DNA of 64,000 bases from Nitrospira sp. (GTDB lineage: Bacteria > Nitrospirota > Nitrospiria > Nitrospirales > Nitrospiraceae): the NCBI GenBank assembly GCA_030692565.1, contig JAUYAO010000058.1:584992-648991 (forward strand). The letters are read 5' to 3'. This document shows positions 1 through 9,322 of this stretch, piece after piece (position 1 is the first letter of the stretch; every line of letters begins with the position of its first letter). The notes under the pieces are model-generated. The model was not told the DNA's origin, searched no databases, and saw nothing but the letters and a program-made list of their open reading frames with translations. A program made the position numbers and the translations under genes.

Positions 1-196
<196 letters not shown>

Positions 197-377
197 CTAG
201 TTCTCAGAGGATGTCCCGGATCACATTCCGATCCTTCACCGCGGCGCGCACAGGCTTGCGGGCCGTGACTATATCAATTTCCTCCAGAAACACAATCCTG
301 TTGTGCTCGAACCGGTATCAATTTTCTCGCAAGTTTATGGTCATCTCGGGCTGAATCGGAGGCCGTTGAGCCAGTGT

Positions 378-1334
378 TCACGTTGCGGGACCGTCTTGCC
401 CGGCCGGCGGCGTCTTGGCCGTCTTTGTCTTGGCCCGGGGATGGGCGCGGTCATAGACAGCCAGGAGTTGGTCGGTGGCCAGATGCGTGTATTTTTGTGT
501 CGTGCTGAGCGAGGCGTGTCCCAACATCTCTTGAATAGAACGCAGGTCCGCGCCTTCGTCGAGGAGATGGGTCGCGTAGGAGTGGCGGAGTGCATGGGGG
601 CTGACGGATCCGCCATCCAGGCGACTTGAATAACGAGCAACCAGGCGGGCGACACTCCGTGAGGTCAAACGACCTCCCCGGTGATTGAGGAACAGAGGGG
701 TCGCAGGTCGATCATCGCCCGCCGCATGTTTCAGCGAGGCCCGATAGGTTTGAATTGCCTGGAGCGCGACATCGCCGATCGGAACGATGCGTTCTTTCCG
801 GCCCTTGCCGCGGAGATGGACGAGCCCGTCGGATCGGTTGAGATCGCCGAGGTTGAGCCCGACGGCTTCACTGACGCGGGCGCCGGTGGAATAGAGCGTT
901 TCCAGGATAGCCCGGTCTCGCAACGGCAACGACGTGCGCCCCTCGGGGAACTCCATCAAGACATTCGCATCATCCTTCGTCAGTACCCGCGGCAGTGTCT
1001 TCGGGAGCTTGGGACTTCGAATGTCTTCGGCCGGATTCTTTTCGACCGTCCCTTCGCGGACATGGAATCTGTAGAAGCTTCTCAGGCAGGCGAGTTTGCG
1101 TGCGAGAGAGGAGGCCTTTTCACCCTTGCGGTCAAGCCAGTGCAGATAGGCGCGCAATGAATCCGCGGTCACGTCGCCTATGGCGACTATGGACTGCGGC
1201 TGCGGCGACGGTCGGGCTTGCGCGAGAAAGGTCGTCAGCTGTTGGAGGTCAGAATGGTAATTGCGGATGGTTTCCGGTGAGGCCTGACGCTCGACGGTGA
1301 GAAACGTCATGAAAGCGCGGATTGCGTCATCCAT
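378..1334 (-). CDS. xerC: Site-specific tyrosine recombinase XerC
   Basis: A 318-residue tyrosine recombinase. The N-terminal SAM-like core-binding domain spans about residues 1-90 and the catalytic domain about 110-290. The catalytic set is visible: R153 in TGARVSE, a lysine in GKGRKER near 177-180, H247 and R250 in HALRHS, H273 in LGHAS and the nucleophile Y282 in QKYTH. XerC acts with XerD at dif to resolve chromosome dimers. A short Lys/Thr/Pro-rich tail follows residue 295. The ATG overlaps the 3' end of trmFO by 28 bases, so the two are co-transcribed. The chromosomal housekeeping context argues against a phage integrase. Confidence 0.9.
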   Translation of the reverse strand: MDDAIRAFMTFLTVERQASPETIRNYHSDLQQLTTFLAQARPSPQPQSIVAIGDVTADSLRAYLHWLDRKGEKASSLARKLACLRSFYRFHVREGTVEKNPAEDIRSPKLPKTLPRVLTKDDANVLMEFPEGRTSLPLRDRAILETLYSTGARVSEAVGLNLGDLNRSDGLVHLRGKGRKERIVPIGDVALQAIQTYRASLKHAAGDDRPATPLFLNHRGGRLTSRSVARLVARYSSRLDGGSVSPHALRHSYATHLLDEGADLRSIQEMLGHASLSTTQKYTHLATDQLLAVYDRAHPRAKTKTAKTPPAGQDGPAT

Positions 1335-2629
1335 CTCTCAAAATCCTCGCGAGCCCGCTGGGCGATGAGTTGCCGTTTCTTTTCTTTGTCCCTGGTCGGC
1401 TGGGCGAGGGGCGGGAAGAGTCCGTAATTCGTATTCATCGGCTGGAAATGTTTCGGGTCGGATGAGGCCACATGGCCCACCAGGCATCCGTGGGCGGTCG
1501 TGGCCGGCGGAGTGACCAGCGGCTGGCCCGCGATGGCGCGTGCCGCATTGATACCCGCGAAGCCACCCATGGCGGCAGATTCGGTATAGCCTTCCACCCC
1601 GACCAATTGGCCGGCAAAAAATAAGGTGCCGCGCGACTTGAACTGCAGCGTATTCAAGAGCAACTGGGGGGAGTTGATAAAGGTATTCCGATGCAGGCTG
1701 CCGTAGCGGAGGAACTCCGCCTGTTCCAGGCCGGGGATCATGCGAAACACCCGTTTCTGTTCCGGGTAGGTGAGCTTCGTCTGAAAGCCGACCATGTTGT
1801 AGCAGGTCTTATGGATGTTTTCGGTCCGGAGCTGGATGACCGCTGTCGGTCTCTTGCCGGTCTTGGGGTTTTCGAGTCCAACCGGTTTCAGCGGGCCGAA
1901 GAGCATGGTCTGCCGGCCCCGTTCCGCCATGACTTCTATGGGGATACAGGCTTCAAAATAGGGGGTCTTCTCAAATTCTTTCGGCTGGACTTTTTCGGCC
2001 GCCATCAGGGCGTCGTAAAAAGCGTTGTATTGAGCCTCATCCATCGGACAGTTCAGGTAGTCGGCGCCTCCTTTGTCATAACGCGAGGCGGCGAAGACGA
2101 TATCCATATTGATCGACTCCGCGTCGATGATCGGGGAGATGGCATCGAAGAAATACAAATGGTGGGATTGCGTCACCGCACGGATCGCCGCCGACAGTTT
2201 GTCCGACGTGAGGGGGCCTGTGGCAATGATGCAGAGGCAATCCGTCGGGATCTCGGTGATCTCCTCATGCAGGATGCGGACATTCGGATGGCTTTCCAGT
2301 GCTTGAGTGATTTTGAGTGAAAACTGGTCGCGATCGACGGCGAGTGCTGAGCCAGCCGGCACCCTGGCCTGTTCGGCCGAGGCGATAATCAGCGACCCCA
2401 GCCGCCGCATTTCTTCTTTGAGGATGCCGGGGGCGTTCAGCGGATCGGCTGACCCGAGGGAATTGGAACAGACCAGTTCCGCCAAGCCACCGGTCTTGTG
2501 CGCTTTCGTCATCTCCTTGGGACGCATCTCATAGAGCGTCACCTTCGCGCCCCGGTTAGCCGCCTGCCAGGCTGCCTCGGAGCCGGCCAGACCACCCCCT
2601 ATGATGACGATGTCATCTCTCATGCCCAC
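1307..2629 (-). CDS. trmFO: Methylenetetrahydrofolate-tRNA-(uracil-5-)-methyltransferase TrmFO
   Basis: A 440-residue FAD protein that makes 5-methyluridine at position 54 of tRNA using methylenetetrahydrofolate. The Rossmann FAD motif IIGGGLAGSEAA is at about residues 8-20, followed by the family-typical region around CSNSLGSADPLNAPG and, near the C-terminus, FAGQLVGVEGYTESAAMGG. The length is normal for the family. It is related to GidA/MnmG but far shorter and contains the TrmFO-specific segments. Its stop lies inside the xerC start region, giving a trmFO-xerC operon. Confidence 0.93.
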   Translation of the reverse strand: MGMRDDIVIIGGGLAGSEAAWQAANRGAKVTLYEMRPKEMTKAHKTGGLAELVCSNSLGSADPLNAPGILKEEMRRLGSLIIASAEQARVPAGSALAVDRDQFSLKITQALESHPNVRILHEEITEIPTDCLCIIATGPLTSDKLSAAIRAVTQSHHLYFFDAISPIIDAESINMDIVFAASRYDKGGADYLNCPMDEAQYNAFYDALMAAEKVQPKEFEKTPYFEACIPIEVMAERGRQTMLFGPLKPVGLENPKTGKRPTAVIQLRTENIHKTCYNMVGFQTKLTYPEQKRVFRMIPGLEQAEFLRYGSLHRNTFINSPQLLLNTLQFKSRGTLFFAGQLVGVEGYTESAAMGGFAGINAARAIAGQPLVTPPATTAHGCLVGHVASSDPKHFQPMNTNYGLFPPLAQPTRDKEKKRQLIAQRAREDFERWMTQSALS

Positions 2630-2783
2630 ACATGCTCCTCTCAGGGAAAATAGGAAGGCCGCATTCTAGAAACCGAGTTTCGGGGAAGTCAAGGCGCCGC
2701 CGCCGGTTCTATGCCTACGGCTCGTATCATGGTGCTCTTGCAATTGAACCCGCGAATTGCTCCGTGCTAGACTTGGCCCGCAT

Positions 2784-2858
2784 GGGCGATTGGCTCAGTG
2801 GTAGAGCGCTTCCTTCACACGGAAGAGGCCACAGGTTCGATCCCTGTATCGCCCACCA
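2784..2858 (+). tRNA. tRNA-Val (anticodon CAC), CCA encoded
   Basis: The cloverleaf can be drawn by eye: acceptor GGGCGAT pairs with ATCGCCC, D-arm GGCTCAGTGGTAGAGC, anticodon stem CTTCC/GGAAG with loop TTCACAC (anticodon CAC), and T-arm ACAGGTTCGATCCCTGT, then A and CCA. There is no long variable arm. Confidence 0.95.
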
Positions 2859-3014
2859 TGCTGTTTCTGCTTCGCACCCCATCGCCGCTCGGCCAGGTTC
2901 GTAAGGTAATTGTCCAGTTTCTGGACAGAATCAGGGATGTCGGCTACACTTCACACTGTATTTCGGGGATCGCTTAGGCCACTGTCGATGGGATCGAACA
3001 AAGTGAGGTTACGT

Positions 3015-3353
3015 ATGCGACCAACATCATGGGCAATTGGTGCGGTGCTGATAGCGGTGCTTGCAACAGGGTGTACGACGACGAATCAAGCAGGCACGGC
3101 AGCAGAAAGCGAGTACACGCCTGCGACTAGTATCTACAATGTGCTGGATAGTACCGCAATGGTGTACTCAGATCCTCGTGCAGGCAGTCCGATAAATGAC
3201 AATCCCATTCGTTGGCTCGGTTTTTTGTTTCACCCGATTGGCCACGCGGTCGATTACGCGGTGAATCGGCCAATCTATGCCTTGACGAGTTCGTTCCCCT
3301 ACCTATTTGGTTACACGGCTGAAGATAGCATGCAAGATAGTCTACGTCGCTGA
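3015..3353 (+). CDS. Small predicted lipoprotein of unknown function
   Basis: A 112-residue protein starting at the ATG at 3015, with GAGG eight bases upstream. It has a hydrophobic signal and a lipobox LATGC with Cys20, so it is probably a lipidated envelope protein. The mature part contains NDNPIRWLGFLFHPIGHAVDY and YLFGYTAEDS, which suggests a membrane-apposed segment. I do not recognise a family. The gene stands alone between tRNA-Val and a clear intrinsic terminator that follows the stop codon. Confidence 0.75.
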   Translation: MRPTSWAIGAVLIAVLATGCTTTNQAGTAAESEYTPATSIYNVLDSTAMVYSDPRAGSPINDNPIRWLGFLFHPIGHAVDYAVNRPIYALTSSFPYLFGYTAEDSMQDSLRR

Positions 3354-3376
3354 GTCGACTCTCCCCATCGAAACAT

Positions 3377-3411
3377 AAAGCCCGTTCCCTCATCCGGAGC
3401 GGGCTTTTTCT
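3377..3411 (+). terminator. Rho-independent terminator after the small lipoprotein gene
   Basis: The stem AAAGCCCGTTCC pairs with GGAGCGGGCTTT, with one T-G wobble, over a short CTCATCC loop, and is followed by a T run (CTTTTTC). It lies 24 bases after the lipoprotein stop codon. Confidence 0.85.
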
Positions 3412-3486
3412 TGCCTATTCGCAAAGCCTCCCGAATTCGTGTAAGTTTCATTGGCCTCAGACTCTGGATTCTTGACCGGAGACCGT

Positions 3487-4644
3487 ATGCCATTGCACCG
3501 CCGATTCGGCACTCTCGCAATAAGCAGTATCCTATTGAGTCTGATAGCCGGATGTAGCGGTCCGCCTCCTCCGATTCGACCCAATCTTCCCCCATCCGAG
3601 AGCGATCTCGTTCTGCTCAAGACGACGGCTGCGTTGTGCGATCGTAAACCCGAGGTCCTGAAAAAAGTCCCGCCCCAAACATTCACGGTAAGACCCTGGG
3701 GAAGCGGTCAGGAATTACTGTATCCCTCTGCGCACAGTCCCTCACATGCAGATGAATCGTATTTTTTCGATGAGGACGGAATGCTCGTGGGAGCGATCTT
3801 TATGTTCCCGAGTGGGTTGGATCTCGAACCCTATCCAGTCTTGAGAAAAACGTTGCAAGCCTTGAAGCCACAATTGGAGTTTTATCTGAACGTCTCGCAG
3901 TTAGCGACCAAGGCCAATATGGACTCCAGCGCCATCTTCGATACCGGCGATGAGAAAACGACGGTCGAGTATCTGGTGACCGGCAACCGGGAGCATATGA
4001 TTCTCCTCACGGCTTCGTTCACGATTGACCCCTATGTCCGACTCTTTTCGCCCTACCGGCGGGAATTTCTCGACAGGCTCCGGGAGCCGGCTGGCGGCAA
4101 GTCGGGAATGAAGATTGAGAGTCAGGGAAGCGAAGACAAAGAGCCGTTTGCCTCCTTGCAGCAGTTCGCCCGCGGTCAGACGGCGCAATTAGCCTATTGC
4201 GGAGACAAGCATTACGACATTGCGGCCGATGCCTACCAGAAGTCGATCACAAGCGGCTTCGCCAACAAAGTGTGGATGGCAGAAGCCCACCATCGTTTGG
4301 GCGTCTCGTTGGATGCGAAAGGACAATTTGAAAAGGCGAAGGCTGAAATGCTTCAGTCGCTCGCCATCCGGCCGAATGTTCCGGAGGTGATGAACAATCT
4401 CGGGGCTGTCCACAATAAACTCGGGGAGAAAGCTGCGGCCATGAGTCTGTTTGAAAAGGCGGTGATCCTACGGCCGAACTACGCCATGGCTCGCTACAAT
4501 CTGGCAGAGGCCTACGAGGCGACGAATCCGAAACGGGCACTCGCCGAATATGAAACGTTTCTGGCGCTTGTCGAAGGAATTCCCGAAGAGGAGGGGAGAA
4601 TTGCCCGGGTCAAGGAGCGATTGAAAGTTCTGAAAAAACCGTGA
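3487..4644 (+). CDS. TPR-repeat lipoprotein
   Basis: A 385-residue predicted lipoprotein. The ATG at 3487 has GGAG seven bases upstream, and the signal ends in a LIAGC lipobox (Cys23). The central part, about residues 40-200, has no recognised domain. From about 225 onward there are at least three TPR-like helical pairs (for example PEVMNNLGAVHNKLGEK and YAMARYNLAEAYEA), so the C-terminal half is probably a protein-interaction scaffold at the membrane. The substrate or partner is unknown. It follows the terminated lipoprotein gene and faces the minus-strand DksA-like gene end to end. Confidence 0.75.
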   Translation: MPLHRRFGTLAISSILLSLIAGCSGPPPPIRPNLPPSESDLVLLKTTAALCDRKPEVLKKVPPQTFTVRPWGSGQELLYPSAHSPSHADESYFFDEDGMLVGAIFMFPSGLDLEPYPVLRKTLQALKPQLEFYLNVSQLATKANMDSSAIFDTGDEKTTVEYLVTGNREHMILLTASFTIDPYVRLFSPYRREFLDRLREPAGGKSGMKIESQGSEDKEPFASLQQFARGQTAQLAYCGDKHYDIAADAYQKSITSGFANKVWMAEAHHRLGVSLDAKGQFEKAKAEMLQSLAIRPNVPEVMNNLGAVHNKLGEKAAAMSLFEKAVILRPNYAMARYNLAEAYEATNPKRALAEYETFLALVEGIPEEEGRIARVKERLKVLKKP

Positions 4645-4665
4645 AGGAGAGATGGGGAGCCCGGA

Positions 4666-5151
4666 TTACCGGCGGACCCGTTCTTTCTGTTCCTGAAGGG
4701 TTTTGCACTCGATACAGAACGTTGTGACGGGACGGGCTTTGAGCCGCTTGTAGGGAATGTCCTCACCGCATTGCTCGCAGATGCCGTAGGTCTGCTTCTT
4801 CATCCGATCCAAGGCTTCATTGACCTTCTTGAGCAGCTTCTGCTCGCGTTCCATGATCCGCATGGAAAAGCGCTGATCTTCTTCTGCCGACGCCTGATCG
4901 CTCACATCCGGTAACGCTTCCGGGGTTTTGTGCTGTGTCAGCACTTCTCCCACTTCTTCAAGCAGATCAGCGCGCTGTCGCTCTAGGGCTCGTTGAATGT
5001 CAGGATACTTCGAACGACTTTTTGAAGAAGCCGATTTCTTGGGAGAAGCCGGTTTCTTGGTCTTGGCGGATACCGTGCGAGCGGCAGTCTTCTTGCGTGA
5101 AGAGGTCGTCCGTGACGCAGAGGTTTTTTTTCGGGGTGCAGGTGCCTTCAT
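4666..5151 (-). CDS. DksA/TraR-family zinc-finger transcription factor with long basic N-terminal tail
   Basis: A 161-residue protein. The C-terminal half is a DksA/TraR domain: a coiled-coil segment around EDQRFSMRIMEREQKLLKKV, then a C4 zinc finger with CEQC and CIEC. The acidic tip residues of classical DksA are not clearly visible. The first 50 residues are almost only Lys, Ala, Ser, Thr and Pro, like a histone H1 tail, which could bind nucleic acid. The start is taken at the ATG at 5151 with GGAG nine bases upstream; an in-frame ATG eight codons earlier is possible. It follows recR on the same strand. Confidence 0.8.
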   Translation of the reverse strand: MKAPAPRKKTSASRTTSSRKKTAARTVSAKTKKPASPKKSASSKSRSKYPDIQRALERQRADLLEEVGEVLTQHKTPEALPDVSDQASAEEDQRFSMRIMEREQKLLKKVNEALDRMKKQTYGICEQCGEDIPYKRLKARPVTTFCIECKTLQEQKERVRR

Positions 5152-5242
5152 GGATGCTGGCTCCGATAGTCCCAACCGAGGAGGAACTATAGCAGCCGTC
5201 CAAAGAATGGGTCAACGGGAATGATCCTGAAGGATATGAAGC

Positions 5243-5845
5243 CTACAGGTCCCGGCGGCCCTCAATCGACTTCAGCAGCGTGACTTCATCGGCATACTCG
5301 ATATCCATGCCGACCGGGATACCGTAGGCGATACGGGACACACGGGTGACAAAGGGCTTCAGCAATCTGGTGAGATAGATCGCGGTCGCTTCCCCTTCAA
5401 TCGTCGGACTGGTGGCGAGAATAACTTCATCCACGCCGCCGAGCTTCACCCGTTCAACCAGTTCCTCTGCCCGAATATCGCCCGGGCCGATGCCGTCGAG
5501 GGGAGAGAGGGTGCCCAGCAGCACATGATAGAGACCGCGATAGCCGGCGGCCCGTTCAATCGCGTAGGTCGTGCTGGGCTCTTCCACGACGAGGATTTTG
5601 GTCCGGTCCCGCTTGGGATCGAGGCAGAATTCGCACAACTCGCCTTCGGCAATATTGCGGCATTGCCGGCAGAATGCCAGCCCGTCCTTGACCGCGCGGA
5701 TGGCATCAGCCAACCGGAGCGCGTCCTCACGTTCTGCCTTGAGCAAGTGAAAGGCCAGTCGTTGTGCGCTCTTCTGTCCTACACCGGGAAGGCGAACCAG
5801 TTCTTTCACGAGCCGAGCGAGTAACCCACGTTGATCGATTGACAT
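5243..5845 (-). CDS. recR: Recombination mediator protein RecR
   Basis: A 200-residue RecR of standard length. An N-terminal helix-hairpin-helix (LVRLPGVGQKSAQRLAFHLL region, about 17-36) is followed by a zinc finger with Cys59, Cys62, Cys71 and Cys74, and a Toprim domain starting at ILVVEEP. RecR works with RecF/RecO to load RecA at gaps. It sits in the widespread dnaX-ybaB-recR order, 51 bases after ybaB. Confidence 0.95.
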   Translation of the reverse strand: MSIDQRGLLARLVKELVRLPGVGQKSAQRLAFHLLKAEREDALRLADAIRAVKDGLAFCRQCRNIAEGELCEFCLDPKRDRTKILVVEEPSTTYAIERAAGYRGLYHVLLGTLSPLDGIGPGDIRAEELVERVKLGGVDEVILATSPTIEGEATAIYLTRLLKPFVTRVSRIAYGIPVGMDIEYADEVTLLKSIEGRRDL

Positions 5846-5896
5846 ATTTGAATCGGTGGTATTCCGTTGAGACGATATCGAGCGTAATCCGGCGCG

Positions 5897-6220
5897 TTAG
5901 AACAGCCCCGGCATTTTCATCCCGCCCGTCAGGGCCTTCATATCCTGCTCCATCAAGTCCTTCGCCTTCCGGAGCGCATCGTTAGACGCGGCCAGCACAA
6001 GGTCCTGGAGCATTTCCACATCGCCGCTCTTGCCGACTTCGGGATCGATGGCCACGCTCACAATCTGCATGGCGCCATTGGCCGTCACGGTGACGCTGCC
6101 GCCGCCCGCCGTGCCGGTCGCGATCTTAGTCGCGGCCTGTTCTTGGATCTTGGCCATCTGATCTTGCATCGCTTTTGCTTGCTTCAAAATGTTCGACATA
6201 TCGCCAAAGGGATTTTTCAT
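5897..6220 (-). CDS. YbaB/EbfC family nucleoid-associated protein
   Basis: A 107-residue protein with the YbaB/EbfC pattern: the start MKNPFGDMSNILKQAKAMQDQM, a Gly-rich turn TAGGGSVTVTANG, and a C-terminal helical segment ALRKAKDLMEQ. Family members bind DNA as dimers, and the gene is nearly always found between dnaX and recR as here. Its ATG overlaps the dnaX stop by four bases (ATGA), implying translational coupling. Confidence 0.92.
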   Translation of the reverse strand: MKNPFGDMSNILKQAKAMQDQMAKIQEQAATKIATGTAGGGSVTVTANGAMQIVSVAIDPEVGKSGDVEMLQDLVLAASNDALRKAKDLMEQDMKALTGGMKMPGLF

Positions 6221-8094
6221 TCGCCGGTCTCCTTCTGTGCCACGGTGCGTACCGCCGCGAGATCTGCACCGAAAATGTCCAAGGCCTGTTTTGCGACCGG
6301 AGTCGCTCGTGCCCGCTCAAACAACACCATGCGCTGTTCCTGTTCCTTGGCCGCCCGTACCTGGGCCATCGTAAGTCCCGGGGGATCCGATGCGGACAGC
6401 TCGATCACCCGGATGCGAATAGGCTGCCCGACTTGCCGCTCGCAGAGCGTCGACAAGGCACGGAGATTATCTTCCTTTTCCATCATGGATCGAGCTAGTG
6501 TCGCCTGTTTCGCAAAGCCGATCGTGACCTGCCCTCCTTCCAGAGCGACAAACCGGCCGGCCTCTAAAAACGGAGCGAAATTCGGGAACGAGGCCGCAAC
6601 TTCTTCCTGCACCAGCTCCCATTTGAGCGCGGGCTGTTCCGGTGAATTAGTAGGGACGGAGGCATCGACCGCCGCCGCTTGCGTCCTATTTGGTGGTGTC
6701 GGAGGCGCCATGGCCTTGTCCGGCTTGGGCGTGAGAGGCGATGTGGCCTGCACCGTTTGAGTTGCCATAACCGGCTTCGATGCAACCGACGTTGCCGGGC
6801 GTGCAGAGGCAGATGACGGGCCGGTGCGCGGGGGCTGTGGTGCTGATCCAACTAGCGGGGCAGGGCGAGTCATGGCGACAGTCGTGCCGGATGCAGGTTT
6901 CGCTGTTGGCGGTATGGCCGACGATGTGGTGCTTGGTTTTTGTGCCAACGGCGAAGTCGCCGCCTGGGATGGAGCTTCCGTGCGCTTCTCCTGCTGCCGG
7001 ACAAGTCTGGTGGCGCGTACCGCCGCCGCTTCCAGCACGAACCGCGGATGAGCACTGTAGCGCAAGGAATCTTCAGCCTGCGAAAAGATCGTCAGGAGCT
7101 CTTGAAGTTGTTCCGGCGTCAGCTTCTTGGCCTCCAGGGCCAATTGGTGAATGTCTTCTTCCGTGGCTTCGATTAGGCCGCGCAATTCAGGGCCGGCAGA
7201 GACGACTGAGGCGACCAGGAGGTTGCGGAGATGCTCCACCACATCGGAGCAAAAGGCCTTCAGGTCATGGCCCTGATCGAGCAGGTTGGCGAGTATTGCC
7301 AGCGCGGCCGGGCTGTCTTGCGAGAGAATTGCGGCGCTCATGCCCTGCACCAGTTCTTGCGGCACGGCGCCGAGCAGCACTTCCAGATCGGCGTGGGCGA
7401 TCGTCTTCCCGCCGAACGCGACGGCCTGATCGAGCAGGCTCAACCCGTCGCGCATACTGCCTTCGCTCGCGCGCGCGAGCGCGGTGAAACTGCGGTCTTC
7501 GATGGTCATGCCGTCTTGTGTGGCGACGTGGCGGAGGCGGTCGATAATCTCCTGGCGCGCAATCCGCCGGAAATTGTAATGCTGGCAGCGGGACATAATG
7601 GTGGCCGGAATCTTGTGGATTTCCGTCGTCGCGAAGATGAACACCACATGGGAGGGCGGCTCTTCCAGCGTCTTTAATAGCGCGTTGAAGGCCGAATTCG
7701 AGAGCATGTGGACTTCGTCGATGATGTAGACGCGGTAGTGCCCGCGAAAGGGCGAGAACTTCACGTTCTCGCGAATCTCCCGCACGTCGTCGACGCTGGT
7801 ATTGGAGGCGCCGTCGATCTCCATCACATCGACGGAGGTGCCTTGGGTGATTTCGACGCAGTTGACGCAGGTATTGCAGGGATGGCCGGTCGGTCCCTGT
7901 TCGCAGTTCAGTGCTTTCGCCAGAATACGGGCGACCGTCGTCTTGCCCACCCCGCGGGTGCCGGAAAACAGATAGGCATGCGCGATGCGTTTCGTATCGA
8001 CCGCGTTCATCAAGGTCTGAACCACGTGCGACTGGCCCACGACATCGTCGAATGTGCCGGGCCGGTATTTGCGGGCGGAGACTTGATAATCCAT
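6217..8094 (-). CDS. dnaX: DNA polymerase III subunits gamma and tau
   Basis: A 625-residue clamp-loader ATPase. It shows Walker A GTRGVGKTT near residue 45, a zinc module with Cys64, Cys73, Cys76 and Cys79, Walker B with IIDEVHML, sensor 1 FATTE and the SRC motif. Residues of about 375-480 form a Pro/Ala/Thr/Ser-rich linker, followed by the tau-type C-terminal domain. I did not see a classical A-AAA-AAG slippery site, so a shorter gamma form is not supported by sequence. It opens the dnaX-ybaB-recR-dksA block downstream of the SRP RNA gene. Confidence 0.95.
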   Translation of the reverse strand: MDYQVSARKYRPGTFDDVVGQSHVVQTLMNAVDTKRIAHAYLFSGTRGVGKTTVARILAKALNCEQGPTGHPCNTCVNCVEITQGTSVDVMEIDGASNTSVDDVREIRENVKFSPFRGHYRVYIIDEVHMLSNSAFNALLKTLEEPPSHVVFIFATTEIHKIPATIMSRCQHYNFRRIARQEIIDRLRHVATQDGMTIEDRSFTALARASEGSMRDGLSLLDQAVAFGGKTIAHADLEVLLGAVPQELVQGMSAAILSQDSPAALAILANLLDQGHDLKAFCSDVVEHLRNLLVASVVSAGPELRGLIEATEEDIHQLALEAKKLTPEQLQELLTIFSQAEDSLRYSAHPRFVLEAAAVRATRLVRQQEKRTEAPSQAATSPLAQKPSTTSSAIPPTAKPASGTTVAMTRPAPLVGSAPQPPRTGPSSASARPATSVASKPVMATQTVQATSPLTPKPDKAMAPPTPPNRTQAAAVDASVPTNSPEQPALKWELVQEEVAASFPNFAPFLEAGRFVALEGGQVTIGFAKQATLARSMMEKEDNLRALSTLCERQVGQPIRIRVIELSASDPPGLTMAQVRAAKEQEQRMVLFERARATPVAKQALDIFGADLAAVRTVAQKETGE

Positions 8095-8214
8095 AAAAAC
8101 CGTGATCCGTGATGAGTGACGCGTGACGAGTATGGGTTATAGCGGGCTAGGACGTTCCTCAGGAAGTAGTGTTCTCGTCACTCTTCACCCGTCACTTGTC
8201 ACATTCCTCAAAAA

Positions 8215-8319
8215 AGCGGGGCCAGGTGATCCTGCGGCACACAAAACTGACCGCTTACCGTTGCTTCCTTCCGGACCTGGCGGGGTTCACAGGGTTCTGT
8301 TGCACAGGGCCCGGCCCCT
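8215..8319 (-). ncRNA. ffs: Signal recognition particle RNA (4.5S-type)
   Basis: Read on the minus strand, the sequence starts GGGGCCGGGCCCTGTG and contains the invariant SRP apical loop CCAGGTCCGGAAGGAAGCA. It closes with CCTGGCCCCGC, which pairs with the 5' end, followed by six T residues as a terminator. The roughly 105-nucleotide length fits the short bacterial SRP RNA without an Alu domain. It lies about 120 bases upstream of dnaX, a common location. Exact ends are estimated from the outer stem. Confidence 0.93.
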
Positions 8320-8427
8320 TAAGCCCGTGATCAGTGAAAAGTGACTGGTGACAGGGGGACGACCATTCGATTCAAACGTTCCGAGTCTGACTACTCGTCA
8401 CGCGTCACCCATCACGTGTCAATGGTA

Positions 8428-8451
8428 TGGCGGAGAGGGTGGGTATTCGAA
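8428..8451 (-). repeat. Partial duplicate of the tRNA-Ser 3' end
   Basis: The plus-strand sequence TGGCGGAGAGGGTGGGTATT plus CGAA copies, with a single extra T, the last 24 bases of the tRNA-Ser gene about 200 bases away, in the same orientation. No acceptor 5' half or anticodon arm accompanies it, so it is not a second tRNA. The arrangement resembles the att duplication left by integration at a tRNA 3' end. The 175 bases between the copies are GC-rich with a hairpin-forming CGCGGGGGACGCATCCCCC core and no gene. Confidence 0.65.
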
Positions 8452-8626
8452 GTCGCGTCGAGGTGCTTCGCACGCGCTCCTACGAGATGGCCAGCCCCCT
8501 CGTACACTCCCCACGCGGGGGACGCATCCCCCACGATCCCCCTGTTCGACTCCCACCCCGCCCTATTTCTTCGTCACGTCTATATCCCCGGTGAACGTTC
8601 GGGAGTTCGCGCACCGGTTTGCTGTA

Positions 8627-8716
<90 letters not shown>

Positions 8717-9010
8717 GCGCCCATACGAGAGGCGGGATTGTAGCACTGCGGTCCGGTACGCGGCAAGGCGAGACCCGTCACCGCTGGCGCACTCGGTTGA
8801 TCGATACCAGCACGCCAGTACAGCCCAAGCTATAGTCAGTTTCTCGCCGAAGACCCGCCGGAGTTTGACGCAAGCGATTCAAGTCTGTAAGCCTACCTAT
8901 CAATAGCCGGATGGAAGTAGACGGTTTTTGACTGTACCCTCGGGGAGTACCCGGCGATTGAGAGTAAATGCAAACGTAGTGCGCAGAGCAAAACAAATAG
9001 GCAGGTTCAT
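8717..9010. other. Intergenic stretch with no recognised gene
   Basis: About 290 bases between tRNA-Ser and a small membrane protein gene. Short open frames exist on both strands but none has a ribosome-binding site or recognisable protein features. The left part presumably carries the tRNA-Ser promoter. Confidence 0.4.
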
Positions 9011-9283
9011 ATGCAGATGGCTACTTCGCAACTTGTGATCTATGGACTAATGTCTTGCGCTACTGGAGTTTTAGTTCTGATGCATTGGAAAAGCTTTATC
9101 CGGAGCATCATTGATGCGGATAATTTGAGACGGAGCAAGCTAGAAATGGATCCTAAACCAGAGAAAGCCTATTGGGTAATAGGCGGGGCGATTGTGAAAA
9201 TCGTAGCGGCAACGTCTCTTCTGGCTGGGGCACTTATGATTCTCTCGGCAGTCAGTGGTATCGAATGGCCAATACAATATTGA
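9011..9283 (+). CDS. Small two-span membrane protein, unknown
   Basis: A 90-residue protein with two hydrophobic segments (about residues 8-28 and 57-80) separated by a charged loop rich in Asp, Arg, Lys and Glu. The ATG at 9011 follows GCAGG; an ATG two codons in is equally possible. No family is recognised. It sits in a small accessory patch between tRNA-Ser and REP-like repeats, so it may not belong to the core genome. Confidence 0.5.
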   Translation: MQMATSQLVIYGLMSCATGVLVLMHWKSFIRSIIDADNLRRSKLEMDPKPEKAYWVIGGAIVKIVAATSLLAGALMILSAVSGIEWPIQY

Positions 9284-9322
9284 AGACGATGGTGAGGCAA
9301 ACTGGGTCAGCAGTGAACTATG

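Noticed and set aside
204..300. Short minus-strand frame reading RIVFLEEIDIVTARKP upstream of argB, faintly like an HslU Walker B segment
   Set aside because: No further HslU sequence, no convincing ribosome-binding site, and only about 30 codons.
378..1334. Reading XerC as a phage integrase marking an island
   Set aside because: Coupling to trmFO and the housekeeping neighbourhood fit chromosomal XerC, and no prophage genes are near.
8123..8344. Plus-strand frame over the SRP RNA and dnaX upstream region
   Set aside because: It is antisense to the well-supported ffs gene and lacks a ribosome-binding site.
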